64,000 bases of DNA, taken from positions 1 to 64,000 of the forward strand of contig CALVDH010000010.1 in NCBI GenBank assembly GCA_944326235.1, written 5' to 3'. This DNA is from an uncultured Bacteroidales bacterium (GTDB lineage: Bacteria; Bacteroidota; Bacteroidia; Bacteroidales; UBA932). This document shows positions 46,015 to 54,238 of the stretch, piece after piece. The translations under genes and the position numbers were made by a program. The notes beneath the pieces were generated by a model. That model searched no databases and was not told where the DNA came from. It worked only from the letters and a program-made list of their open reading frames with translations. Numbering within the stretch: position 1 is the first letter of the stretch; each line of letters opens with the position of its first letter.

Positions 46015-47107
46015 ATGATTACCACAGAACAGGTGAGAGACTTGCGTCAGCGTATCGATACGCTGGGGAGGTGTCTTTGACATCGCTGCGAAGAAGGAGC
46101 AGGTAGCTCAGATGCAGCAGCACAGTGCCGGGCCCGGATTCTGGGACGACCCGAAGGAGGCCGAGGCATTTCTTAAGAAAATGTCGGGCGTGAAATTCTG
46201 GACCGACGCCTACGATGAACTCAGGAAAATGGACGAGGACCTGGAGGTTCTCCTGGAATTTGCCCGGGAGGACGAGTCCGCCCAGCAGGACGCCGACGCC
46301 CAGTTCGAAGCCCTCACCGGGAAGGTCGAGGACCTGGAACTGCGCAATATGCTCGGCGAGGAAGGGGACAATCTCGGGGCCATCCTCAAGATCAATTCCG
46401 GAGCCGGCGGCACCGAGAGCAACGACTGGTCGGCCATGCTCATGCGCATGTACGTCCGCTGGGGCGAGCGCAACGGCTACAAGGTGGCTGTCAGCGACCT
46501 CATCGAGGGGGACGAGGCCGGCATCAAGTCGGTGACCATCGAGTTCGAGGGAGACTACGCCTTCGGCTACCTCAAGGGCGAGAGCGGAGTACACCGCCTG
46601 GTGCGCATCTCCCCGTTCAATGCCCAGGGCAAGCGGCAGACGACATTCTCCTCCGTCTTCGTCTACCCTCTCGTGGACGACACCATCGAGATAGAAATCA
46701 ACCCGGCCGACCTCGAGTGGGACACCTACCGCTCGTCAGGAGCCGGCGGCCAGAACGTCAACAAGGTCGAGACCGGCGTCCGCGTGCGCCACATCCCCAC
46801 CGGCATAGTGGTCGAGAATACCGAGACCCGCTCCCAGCTCGACAACAGGCAGCGGGCCCTCCGCATCCTCAAGTCGCACCTCTACGACCTGGAACTCAAG
46901 AAACGCCAGGAGAAACAGGCAGAGCTCGAAGGCAAGAAAAAGAAAATCGAATGGGGCTCCCAGATACGCAGCTACGTCCTGCACCCCTACAAGATGGTAA
47001 AAGACCTGCGTACCGGATATGAGACTTCCGATACGCAGGGCGTTCTCGACGGAGACCTCAACGCCTTCATGAAGTCCTTCCTCATGGAAGCCGGCTCCGC
47101 TTCGTAA
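46015..47107 (+). CDS. prfB: Peptide chain release factor 2 with programmed +1 frameshift
   Basis: RF2 releases peptides at UGA and UAA. The first frame starts MITTEQVRDLRQRIDTL and stops at TGA 46078-46080. The slip site CTT-TGA-C is preceded by a GGGGAGG pairing sequence, the standard prfB arrangement. After a +1 shift the frame continues DIAAKKEQVAQMQQ and encodes 363 residues in all. Gly-Gly-Gln 244-246 (SSGAGGQNVNKVETG) is the catalytic motif. Frameshifting is expected to be autoregulated by RF2 level. The segment is therefore one gene, although no single open frame spans it. Confidence 0.97.
46069..46081 (+). promoter_or_regulatory. Programmed +1 ribosomal frameshift site in prfB
   Basis: AGGTGTCTTTGAC: the ribosome pauses at the in-frame TGA (46078) and slips from CTT to TTT, then reads GAC (46079). 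The purine-rich GGGGAGG just upstream (about 46064-46070) acts as the internal pairing element. Confidence 0.95.
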
Positions 47108-47422
47108 CACCTACACTCGTCCGTAGCGCCAGCTTTGGAACGGGCCCTGAGGCAACACCGGCGACAAGTGTCTCTGAGGCCGGTCCAGCTATAACGAAAA
47201 CGAGAAGGTGGTGGAGAAAGGACGCTTCACCCGGCACCTTCCGGAGGGGGAATCGAGGCATGGCCCGCGAGACTGGTCTCTGACGCAGTTCGGCCAATAA
47301 CGAAAACGAGAAGGTGGTAGCAATAGGCCGTTTCACCCGGCACCTTCTGGAGGAGTAGGGAAATGCCGGGAACTGAACACCCCTTCCGGAGGGGTGGAAA
47401 GGGCGGAGGAGAAAATGTGGCA

Positions 47423-47461
47423 CCACAACGGCACCGAATGGCGGGTTTTGCTGCCGTTGTG
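47423..47461 (-). repeat. 40-bp hairpin element, copy 5
   Basis: CCACAACGGCA/TGCCGTTGTG arms surround an 18-nt loop. The loop matches the other copies when read on the minus strand. Confidence 0.8.
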
Positions 47462-47527
47462 AAAGGAGGAAGAAGATGCAATATGCGCCACAGTATCTAT
47501 AGCAAGGATGCCACTGAAAGAACTGCT

Positions 47528-47567
47528 CCGCAACGGCAGGAAAACATGGGAAAAGCTGCCGTTGTGG
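47528..47567 (-). repeat. 40-bp hairpin element, copy 6
   Basis: CCGCAACGGCA/TGCCGTTGTGG arms surround an 18-nt loop; the loop sequence is the most diverged of the set. Confidence 0.75.
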
Positions 47568-47597
47568 GGAGGTGGGGAGGTGGGCGGAACGAGAACT

Positions 47598-47725
47598 GGT
47601 AAAGGACGAGAAAAGAAAGAGAGGAAGAAAGAAGGAAGGAAGAGAGAGAAGAGCGAGGAGAAAAAGAGAAAGAAAAAAGAAAAGGAGAGCGAGGAGACAG
47701 AGAGGAAACAAGAGAAAGGAAACAG
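47598..47725 (+). repeat. Polypurine tract of about 128 bp
   Basis: The plus strand is almost only A and G over this stretch (isolated C and T are few), with GAAAGA/GAGGAA-type words but no fixed period. Confidence 0.85.
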
Positions 47726-47755
47726 CACGGACAACTGGAAAGATAACAGGAGCGT

Positions 47756-47848
47756 CCGGAATAGTATTACCCCTTGGAGACGTTGGCTCCCGAAAAGGGA
47801 GGGGACCCACGAAGTGGGGAGGATCTCCAAGGGGTAATACTATTTCGG
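47756..47848. repeat. 93-bp element with 25-bp terminal inverted repeats
   Basis: The left arm 47756-47780 and right arm 47824-47848 are complementary at 24 of 25 bases (core TAGTATTACCCCTTGGAGA). The 43-bp middle is GC-rich and itself can fold (CTCCC...GGGAGGGG). It codes for nothing. A MITE-like insertion or a structured RNA are both possible. Confidence 0.75.
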
Positions 47849-47971
47849 GCGCGTAGGCCCACAGATGCCGGCGTACAAAAGCCGTTTCACGAACGATACC
47901 GATAGACTAAAGCGGGTCTACTGTTCCCGAGCAAACCGGGGCACTGCCAAGACCGACAGCCGAAAGTCGGC

Positions 47972-48946
47972 TTACAGCTCCCAGGCAAGGGCCGAGGCGC
48001 CGAGGATGGCGGCGTCGGAGTCCTTCAGGGTGGAGTACAGGAGGCGGATCTTGCCTTTCCAGACATCCAGCAGGTTCTCGTTCATGGCGTCGAGGATGGA
48101 CTCGGTCAGGAACTCCTTCGAGCGGGCCAGGCCTCCGAAGAGGATGATGGCTTCGGGAGCGCTGAATGCCACGAAGTTGGCAAAGGCCTCACCCATGATG
48201 CGGCCGGTGTAGTGGAATATCTCGATGGCCAGTTTGTCACCCTTGGTGGCGGCGTCGTAGATGTCCTTGGACGTAATCTTCTCGGGATCGAGGGACCTCA
48301 GCAGGCTCTTGTCCTTGCGCTCGGCGAGGAATTCACGGGCAGTGCGGGCCACGCCGGTAGCCGAGGTGTAGGTCTCCAGACAGCCCTTGCGGCCGCAGTT
48401 GCACTGTCTGCCGCCGCGCACGATGATAGTGTGGCCGAGCTCGCCTGCGAAGCCGTCGTGGCCGTAGACGATATTGCCGCCTATCACTATACCGCTGCCG
48501 ACACCAGTTCCGAGGGTAATCATGATGAAATCCTTCATGCCCTTGGCTATGCCGTATGTCATCTCGCCGACAGCCGCAGCGTTGGCGTCGTTGGTGATGG
48601 CCACGGGGATGCCGACTATGTCCTTTATCATCTTGGCGAAGAAGATGACCATCGGTTTGTCGTTCTCGTCGTACGCCCACTTGAGGTTGGGAGCGAACTC
48701 GATGGTGCCCTTGTAGTAGTTGCCGTTGGGGGCTCCGATACCGATACCCTTCACCTCACCGTCGTTCTCGGCCTTCTTGATAAGGTCCTTGATGGCCGTG
48801 GTCAGATCATCCACATAAGTGGACAGTTCCCTCTGGAGAGAGGATATTACACTCTGATACAAGATGTTGCCTCGGGCATCGACTACACCGAGCTTGGTGG
48901 ACTGACCGCCCACGTCGATACCCATTACCAGTGCCTGTTTTGCCAT
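47972..48946 (-). CDS. ROK family sugar kinase (glucokinase-like)
   Basis: A 324-residue cytoplasmic kinase. The ATP-binding start is GIDVGGQSTKLGVVD, and the catalytic Asp lies in ITNDANAAAVGE. The zinc motif of the ROK family is GRQCNCGRKGCLETYTSA with a His in ELGHTIIV. It phosphorylates glucose or a related hexose after uptake. The neighbour 12 bp upstream encodes an MFS sugar transporter, so the pair probably imports and traps one hexose. Which sugar is not decidable here. Confidence 0.93.
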   Translation of the reverse strand: MAKQALVMGIDVGGQSTKLGVVDARGNILYQSVISSLQRELSTYVDDLTTAIKDLIKKAENDGEVKGIGIGAPNGNYYKGTIEFAPNLKWAYDENDKPMVIFFAKMIKDIVGIPVAITNDANAAAVGEMTYGIAKGMKDFIMITLGTGVGSGIVIGGNIVYGHDGFAGELGHTIIVRGGRQCNCGRKGCLETYTSATGVARTAREFLAERKDKSLLRSLDPEKITSKDIYDAATKGDKLAIEIFHYTGRIMGEAFANFVAFSAPEAIILFGGLARSKEFLTESILDAMNENLLDVWKGKIRLLYSTLKDSDAAILGASALAWEL

Positions 48947-48958
48947 AATACCTAGTAT

Positions 48959-50293
48959 TTATTCTGTTACAATATCCTTGTTGACATTCTTATAACCCAC
49001 CAGCGCATAGAAGAGGATGTAGGCCGCGCATACCAGTGGCACGAGGAAGCTGGTCAGGAAGGAGCCGGTGACATCGGCGATGGCGCCCTGGAGCGGAATG
49101 AGGATACCGCCGCCGCATACCATCGTCATGAACATGCCGGAAGCCACGGAGGTGTACTTGCCCAGACCCTCGACGGCCATGTTGAAGATACCGCCCCAGC
49201 ATACCGAGGTGCACAGGCCGCAGAGCACGAGCAGCATCATGCCCACAGGGATGTCAGCCGACACGAAATGCCCGGTCGAGCCCTCGAAGCCGAAGAAACG
49301 CACGGTCGAGGTAGTCGGCAGCAGCATGCCCAGGATGATGAACAGGATGCAGACCGAAGACACGAAGAGTATCTGCGCCCGGCTGGAGAAGCGTCCTCCG
49401 AGCAGACCTCCGCACAGACGGCCGATGAGCATCATCAGCCAGAACACACCGGCGATGGAAGCGGCCACACCGGAGTCCATTCCGAAGCCGGGAGTAGCGG
49501 CGTCGGTAGCGGTGGACAGATACTGGAGCACGTAGGTAGGTATGCCCACCTCGACGCCCATATACAGGAAGATAGCGATGATACCCAGGTTGAAGTGACG
49601 GAAGGAGAATGCGCTGTGGCGCTTGCCGTCAGCTGACACGGCCGGTTTCTCAGCCGCAGCCTCCGAGGCCTTCTCGAGCTCAGGCTCGGGAATCCTGACG
49701 AAGGACAGCACGATGAACACCAGCAGGAAAATGCCCAGTGCGATGAAGAGAGCCGGAGTGGCGTCGGATATCTGCGCCTTCGAGGCATCCCCCACGAGGG
49801 CACCTACGAAGATAGTCACGAAAGTAGCCGCCAGGGAGTTGCCCACGCCGCCGAACTGAATCAGCTGGTTGCCCCTCTTGCCGCCTCCTCCGAGGGTGTT
49901 CAGCATAGGGTTCACGACAGTGTTCAGCATGCACATGCAGAATCCGGCGATGAAGGCTCCGGCGAGATACACGCCGTAGCTCTGTACGGCATTCCATCCG
50001 GAGACATACTGCAGGAAGACTCCGAGGAAGCCCACTGCGATAGCGGTCAGGGCCGTCTTCTTATAGCCTATCCTCTTGAGGAGTATGCCGGCGGGGATAC
50101 CCATCACGGCGTAGGCGATGAAATTGGCCGCGTTGCCGAGCTGGGCCATGGCGTTGGAAACTTCAAATTGATTTTTCACGATTACCGCCATCGGGTTGCA
50201 GAGATTGGTCACGAAGGCGATCATGAAGAACAGCAGGTACATCATTGCGATGGGGAGCGCATAGTTCTTCTTCACGGTTTGAGTTGTAGACAT
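48959..50293 (-). CDS. MFS sugar transporter (FucP/GluP type)
   Basis: A 444-residue inner-membrane transporter with about 12 hydrophobic segments. The N terminus (ALPIAMMYLLFFMIAFVTNLCNPM) and GNAANFIAYAVMGIPAGILLKRIGYKKTAL are typical of the FucP/GluP branch of sugar:H+ symporters. A charged cytoplasmic loop (about 210-235) separates the halves. It is co-transcribed with the ROK kinase gene downstream. TAACTTTG 35-42 bp upstream serves as the promoter -7 box. Confidence 0.93.
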   Translation of the reverse strand: MSTTQTVKKNYALPIAMMYLLFFMIAFVTNLCNPMAVIVKNQFEVSNAMAQLGNAANFIAYAVMGIPAGILLKRIGYKKTALTAIAVGFLGVFLQYVSGWNAVQSYGVYLAGAFIAGFCMCMLNTVVNPMLNTLGGGGKRGNQLIQFGGVGNSLAATFVTIFVGALVGDASKAQISDATPALFIALGIFLLVFIVLSFVRIPEPELEKASEAAAEKPAVSADGKRHSAFSFRHFNLGIIAIFLYMGVEVGIPTYVLQYLSTATDAATPGFGMDSGVAASIAGVFWLMMLIGRLCGGLLGGRFSSRAQILFVSSVCILFIILGMLLPTTSTVRFFGFEGSTGHFVSADIPVGMMLLVLCGLCTSVCWGGIFNMAVEGLGKYTSVASGMFMTMVCGGGILIPLQGAIADVTGSFLTSFLVPLVCAAYILFYALVGYKNVNKDIVTE

Positions 50294-50327
50294 CTTTCTT
50301 AAAGGTTAGTGTTTGTTTTACAAACTA

Positions 50328-50335
50328 CAAAGTTA
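50328..50335 (-). promoter_or_regulatory. -7 promoter box of the transporter-kinase operon
   Basis: TAACTTTG on the minus strand fits TAnnTTTG. A TTTG about 22 bp further upstream (inside the 3' end of recX) may be the -33 element. Confidence 0.65.
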
Positions 50336-50348
50336 GTAATTTTTCCAA

Positions 50349-50777
50349 TTACTCCTCCAAAGAATCCAGAACTTCCGTCACCCTCTCATAATCATATCCG
50401 CGGGAAAGAGCGAAGCGCAGGACCTTCTGACGCCGTTCGAAGGGCGTGGCGGCCTTGACACTCCTCCATTTGACCTCAACGACCTCCCGCATGCGGCGGG
50501 CACTCTCCCCCTCATCCACCTCCTCCAGCGCAGCCTTCACGACATCAGGGGCAATACCCTTCGCGCTCAGGGCAAATGCTATCTTCCGGGGGCCCCACCC
50601 GGAAAGAGCGGCCTTGTCCCTTGCGAAGGCGCGGGCATAGCGGGCATCGTCGACATACCGCTCCGACCGCAGGCGTTCCAGCACGGCGGCGGCCTCCTCC
50701 CCCGTGACGCCCTTGCGGCGCAGCAGGTCCAGGACACCGCGGCTGCAGTATTCCCGCCGGGAGCACAGCCAGGCCAT
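50349..50777 (-). CDS. recX: Regulatory protein RecX
   Basis: A protein of about 142 residues made of three-helix repeats, as in RecX, which modulates RecA filaments. Diagnostic words are AWLCSRREYCSRGVLDLLRRKGV at the start, SERYVDDARYARAFARDKAALSGWGPRKI and a final FALSRGYDYERVTEVLD. The start at 50777 avoids overlapping the patatin gene; an upstream ATG (50825) would overlap it by 32 bp. It is the last gene of a five-gene same-strand run starting with blaI. Confidence 0.9.
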   Translation of the reverse strand: MAWLCSRREYCSRGVLDLLRRKGVTGEEAAAVLERLRSERYVDDARYARAFARDKAALSGWGPRKIAFALSAKGIAPDVVKAALEEVDEGESARRMREVVEVKWRSVKAATPFERRQKVLRFALSRGYDYERVTEVLDSLEE

Positions 50778-50793
50778 ACGGTTGAAAAGAACG

Positions 50794-53187
50794 TCAGAAG
50801 TAGTATCCGAGGCTGACATACACACCCATTTTCTTAGTCAGGTCCGACCAGGAGAAATCCACGTCCACGGGCCCTATCGGCAGGTCGTACGAATACCGCA
50901 CTCCGAAGCCCCACCAGTTGCCGGCACTCATGCGGCCGTCGTCGAGCTGATGCCGGGATGCGAAGAAATTCTGCAGCCCGTCCGACTCCCTGGCGTAGTT
51001 GACCATGCCGGTGACATAGTGCTTGCCGTAGACATTGACCCGGAAGTCGCTGCGGAGGATGACCAGCGAGTTGTCCATTATCTCCGGACGGTTGAAGCCT
51101 ATGAAGGGCAGCTGGTGCGAAGCATACCTCCCGGGCATGACCCCGCCCATTATCGTACTGTAGGCCCTGAAATAACTGCCTCCTATCAGGAACCTGGAAT
51201 ACACCTGCGGGGATATCACCAGCCTCTCCCCGAATGCCGGTATATACGAGGTGAAGGAGAGCGTCACGTCCCCGAACGTGCCGAAGTCTCCGGAGGCATT
51301 GAAATCATGGAACTTCCAACTGCCGTCCAGGGTCAGGTCCACGCCTTTGGTCGCGAAGGAAGAACGGTTCTTGCTGTCAAACCGAATCCGTGTATAAAGT
51401 CCCAGATACGAACTCCTGAGAGTCTCGTCCCCCTCTACTGGCGTAATTCCTCCCTCATCGAGAATCGGCTGGAGATAATGCTGGTAGATGTAGTTCTCAT
51501 AGCAGAGGCCGAGTTCCGTAGTCATGAACCGGGAGTGGTACTCGGAAAAATATGCCTTGACCTTCTGGTTGTAGAACAGGGCGTTGGCATAGGTCCTCCC
51601 GCCGTCGGTGATATTGGTCTCCTCCTTGCGGAAGGAGTAGGATATGTTGAAGCGCGGTATGACACGGGGTACGAACGAGACCTGCACCTTGGCCCAGGGG
51701 TTGTAGCTCAGGCGGGTGGAGACATTGAATTTCACTCCGGTCAGTTTCTGCTCGTTGATGCCCAGTCCGAGCAGGATGGCGGCCGCTTCCTGGGAGTCAA
51801 AACGGAAGCCGAAACCGAAGTTGTGCGGCACGTCGGGCACCAGCGCGATATTGACCTGCCAGGTGCTGTCCACGGGATCGGGCTGAAGGGTATAGCTGAT
51901 CTTGGAGAAGGTATTGGTCCCGTAGAACATGGCCACGGCCTTCTCTATCTCCCTGCCGGTCATCCTCTTCTTCTTCAGCAGTCCGGACTTCCTCAGCAGC
52001 CATTCCCCGTCCTTGAGCCCCACTCCGCTGACCGAGATGGAGCTTACGGTCAGGGTATCGCTGTCCATATTCCTGGCCCGGGGAGCCTGCAGCTGCTTGC
52101 CGCAGGGACCGTAGGAGTCCAGCATCTCCTTGAGAGCCCGGAGCTCCTCCCTGTGCCGGTCCGCTGCCGCATAACCGTTGCGCACCAGGGTGCGGATGCT
52201 GGCCTTGTCGAAACTCATGGGCCCGTATCCGGTCACGTCCGGCTCGATGAAGATATCGCACGAGGCTATGTTGTCGTTGGACTTGCGCTGCGTCACCACG
52301 CCCATGAGCTGGTCTATGAGCTGCGGCAGGGAGTTGAGCGCGTCTGGATCGCCCCTCAGCGTACTGGACACCCTCACACCTATTATTATATCGGCGCCCA
52401 TCGCCCGGCATATATCCACGGGGAAGTTATTGAGCATCCCTCCGTCGACCAGCACCATATTGCCCATCCTCACCGGCGAGAACACCCCGGGGATAGCCAT
52501 GCTGGCCCTGATGGCCTTGGACAGATAACCGCTGTGGAAGACCACCTCCTGCCCGGTGACCATATCGGTGGCCACGCAGGCGTATGGTATGGGCAGTCTG
52601 TTGAAATCTATCGAGTCCTGATAGCCGACCGAAAGGGAATTGAGCAGATTCTCCACATTGTTGCCGTTGATGAAGCCGGCCGGCAGCGAGCCCACGAAGG
52701 TATTGATTCCCTCTCCGTGCGCCGACCGCTCTCCGGACGCCTCCTGGTCCCTGCGGCTGCGTCCCGCCTCCATCTGCCTCTCCAGGGAAGCCGCCGTGGT
52801 GAACGGCACGGTCAGCAGATACTTGGAACTGTGCTCCTTATCCTGAAACGAGAGCTGGTCCCGGGTGACGCTGTTGCTCATGATGACCGACCAGTCCACA
52901 CTGCTGATGAGCGAGTCCATCTCGTCCGGCGAGTAACCCATGCAATACAGCCCGCCGATGATGGAGCCCATGCTGGTGCCCGCCACGAAATCCACCGGAA
53001 TGCCCATCTCCTCGATGACCTTCAGCGCCCCGATGTGAGCCGAGCCCTTCGCCCCTCCCCCGCTGAGCACCACTCCCACCTTGGGACGGGTACGTCCGAG
53101 GGAGTCCGCCGCAGACGCAGGAGCAGCCGCTGTACACGCCAGCAGCAGGAATGACGCCGGGAACAATATTTTCCTGAAAAACCCCAT
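50794..53187 (-). CDS. Patatin-like phospholipase with outer membrane barrel
   Basis: A 797-residue exported protein: signal peptide (ILFPASFLLLACTAAAPASA), then a patatin domain (about 33-330) with oxyanion GGGAKG (LSGGGAKGSAHIGAL), nucleophile Ser72 in AGTSMGSIIGG and Asp248 in VLVDGGMLNNFPVD. A POTRA-like segment follows (about 390-470), then a C-terminal barrel ending in VYVSLGYYF. The layout is like PlpD-type lipases of the Omp85 family, which place a lipase at the surface or in the periplasm. Substrate is unknown. It starts 1 bp after the rlmN stop. Confidence 0.93.
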   Translation of the reverse strand: MGFFRKILFPASFLLLACTAAAPASAADSLGRTRPKVGVVLSGGGAKGSAHIGALKVIEEMGIPVDFVAGTSMGSIIGGLYCMGYSPDEMDSLISSVDWSVIMSNSVTRDQLSFQDKEHSSKYLLTVPFTTAASLERQMEAGRSRRDQEASGERSAHGEGINTFVGSLPAGFINGNNVENLLNSLSVGYQDSIDFNRLPIPYACVATDMVTGQEVVFHSGYLSKAIRASMAIPGVFSPVRMGNMVLVDGGMLNNFPVDICRAMGADIIIGVRVSSTLRGDPDALNSLPQLIDQLMGVVTQRKSNDNIASCDIFIEPDVTGYGPMSFDKASIRTLVRNGYAAADRHREELRALKEMLDSYGPCGKQLQAPRARNMDSDTLTVSSISVSGVGLKDGEWLLRKSGLLKKKRMTGREIEKAVAMFYGTNTFSKISYTLQPDPVDSTWQVNIALVPDVPHNFGFGFRFDSQEAAAILLGLGINEQKLTGVKFNVSTRLSYNPWAKVQVSFVPRVIPRFNISYSFRKEETNITDGGRTYANALFYNQKVKAYFSEYHSRFMTTELGLCYENYIYQHYLQPILDEGGITPVEGDETLRSSYLGLYTRIRFDSKNRSSFATKGVDLTLDGSWKFHDFNASGDFGTFGDVTLSFTSYIPAFGERLVISPQVYSRFLIGGSYFRAYSTIMGGVMPGRYASHQLPFIGFNRPEIMDNSLVILRSDFRVNVYGKHYVTGMVNYARESDGLQNFFASRHQLDDGRMSAGNWWGFGVRYSYDLPIGPVDVDFSWSDLTKKMGVYVSLGYYF

Positions 53188-53188
53188 A

Positions 53189-54226
53189 TCAGCTGTCTTT
53201 TTTACCTCCCTTGCCGCTGAGCATCCCGCAGGCCGCGAGAATATCCTCTCCGCGGGAGGCCCTCAGGGTAGTCAGCACCCCGGCCGAATTCAGCCTCTCC
53301 TTGAACTGCTCGATGACAGGCATCGGCGAGGGGGCCAGGGGCGAGTCGGGAATGCGGTGGAAACGGATCAGATTGACCCTGCACTCCAGTCCGCGCAGCA
53401 TCCGGGCCAGGGCATCGGCATGCCGCTTGTCGTCGTTCACCCCGGCGAACATGATGTATTCGAAGCTCACCCTCCGCTGACCCGTAAAGTCGTATTCCCG
53501 TATCAGGGACAATGTCTTACTCAGCGGGAAAGGCTTCTCCATCGGCATCAGCTCCGCCCTCTCCTCCGGGAATGGGTCATGCAGGCTCACGGCCAGGTGG
53601 CAGGAGCACTCGTCCATGAAGCGGCGCAGAGGCGACTCTCCGGTGCGGGGATCGGACGTCACTCCTATGGTCGAGAGGGTTATGCGCTTGGGGCTCCATC
53701 CGAACCCCCAGGGGGCTGTGAGTATGTCAATGACGCGGCGGACGCTGTCCCAGTTGTCCAGGGGCTCGCCCATGCCCATGAACACGGTATTGGTCAGTTC
53801 CGCGGCCTCGTCCACCTCCAGGAACTGGGAAAGAATCTCCGCGGGAGTCAGGTTGCCGTGCCATCCCCCGCGTCCGGTCATGCAGAAGCGGCAGCCCATG
53901 CGGCAGCCCTTCTGGGAGGAGACGCAGAGGGTACTGCGGTCCTTGTCGGGAATCATCACGGCCTCCACCCCGGGACCGAAGGGGAAGAGGTACTTCTTCG
54001 TACCGTCCGCCGACGATATCAGGTCGACGTAGGCGGTGCGGCCCACCGTGTAGTCGCCGGCGAGAGCCGCCCTGGCCGCCTTGGGCAGGTTGGTCATCTC
54101 CTCGATGGAGCGCACCCGCTTGCGGTAGAGCCAGTCCGCCATCTGCGAGGCCGCAAAAGGCTTGAGGCCGTACTGTGCGCAGACGGCCCTGAGTTCTTCT
54201 ATATTTTTCCCTAACAGCGGTTCCAT
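53189..54226 (-). CDS. rlmN: 23S rRNA (adenine2503-C2)-methyltransferase RlmN
   Basis: A 345-residue radical-SAM enzyme that methylates A2503 of 23S rRNA and A37 of some tRNAs. The iron-sulphur cysteines are Cys108, Cys112 and Cys115 in KGCRMGCRFCMTGRGG. Other family blocks are NTVFMGMGEPLDNWD and SLHDPFPEERAELMP. The N-terminal accessory domain (LKPFAASQMADWLYRKRV) is also present. It starts 12 bp after blaR1 and is followed at once by the patatin gene. Confidence 0.97.
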   Translation of the reverse strand: MEPLLGKNIEELRAVCAQYGLKPFAASQMADWLYRKRVRSIEEMTNLPKAARAALAGDYTVGRTAYVDLISSADGTKKYLFPFGPGVEAVMIPDKDRSTLCVSSQKGCRMGCRFCMTGRGGWHGNLTPAEILSQFLEVDEAAELTNTVFMGMGEPLDNWDSVRRVIDILTAPWGFGWSPKRITLSTIGVTSDPRTGESPLRRFMDECSCHLAVSLHDPFPEERAELMPMEKPFPLSKTLSLIREYDFTGQRRVSFEYIMFAGVNDDKRHADALARMLRGLECRVNLIRFHRIPDSPLAPSPMPVIEQFKERLNSAGVLTTLRASRGEDILAACGMLSGKGGKKDS

Positions 54227-54238
54227 GCGGCGGTCATA

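Larger units (their letters stand above)
47108..47971. other. Gene-free 860-bp stretch rich in repeats
   Basis: From 47130 to 47350 two units of about 106 bp repeat the phrase ATAACGAAAACGAGAAGGTGG (starts 47191 and 47297), each ending in a CACCTTCCGG-type palindrome half. Two 40-bp hairpin elements follow (47423, 47528), then a purine tract (47598-47725) and a 93-bp element with 25-bp inverted termini (47756-47848). From 47849 I see only a weak AGCCGA/TCGGCT hairpin before the ROK kinase stop. No gene is supported. Confidence 0.7.
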
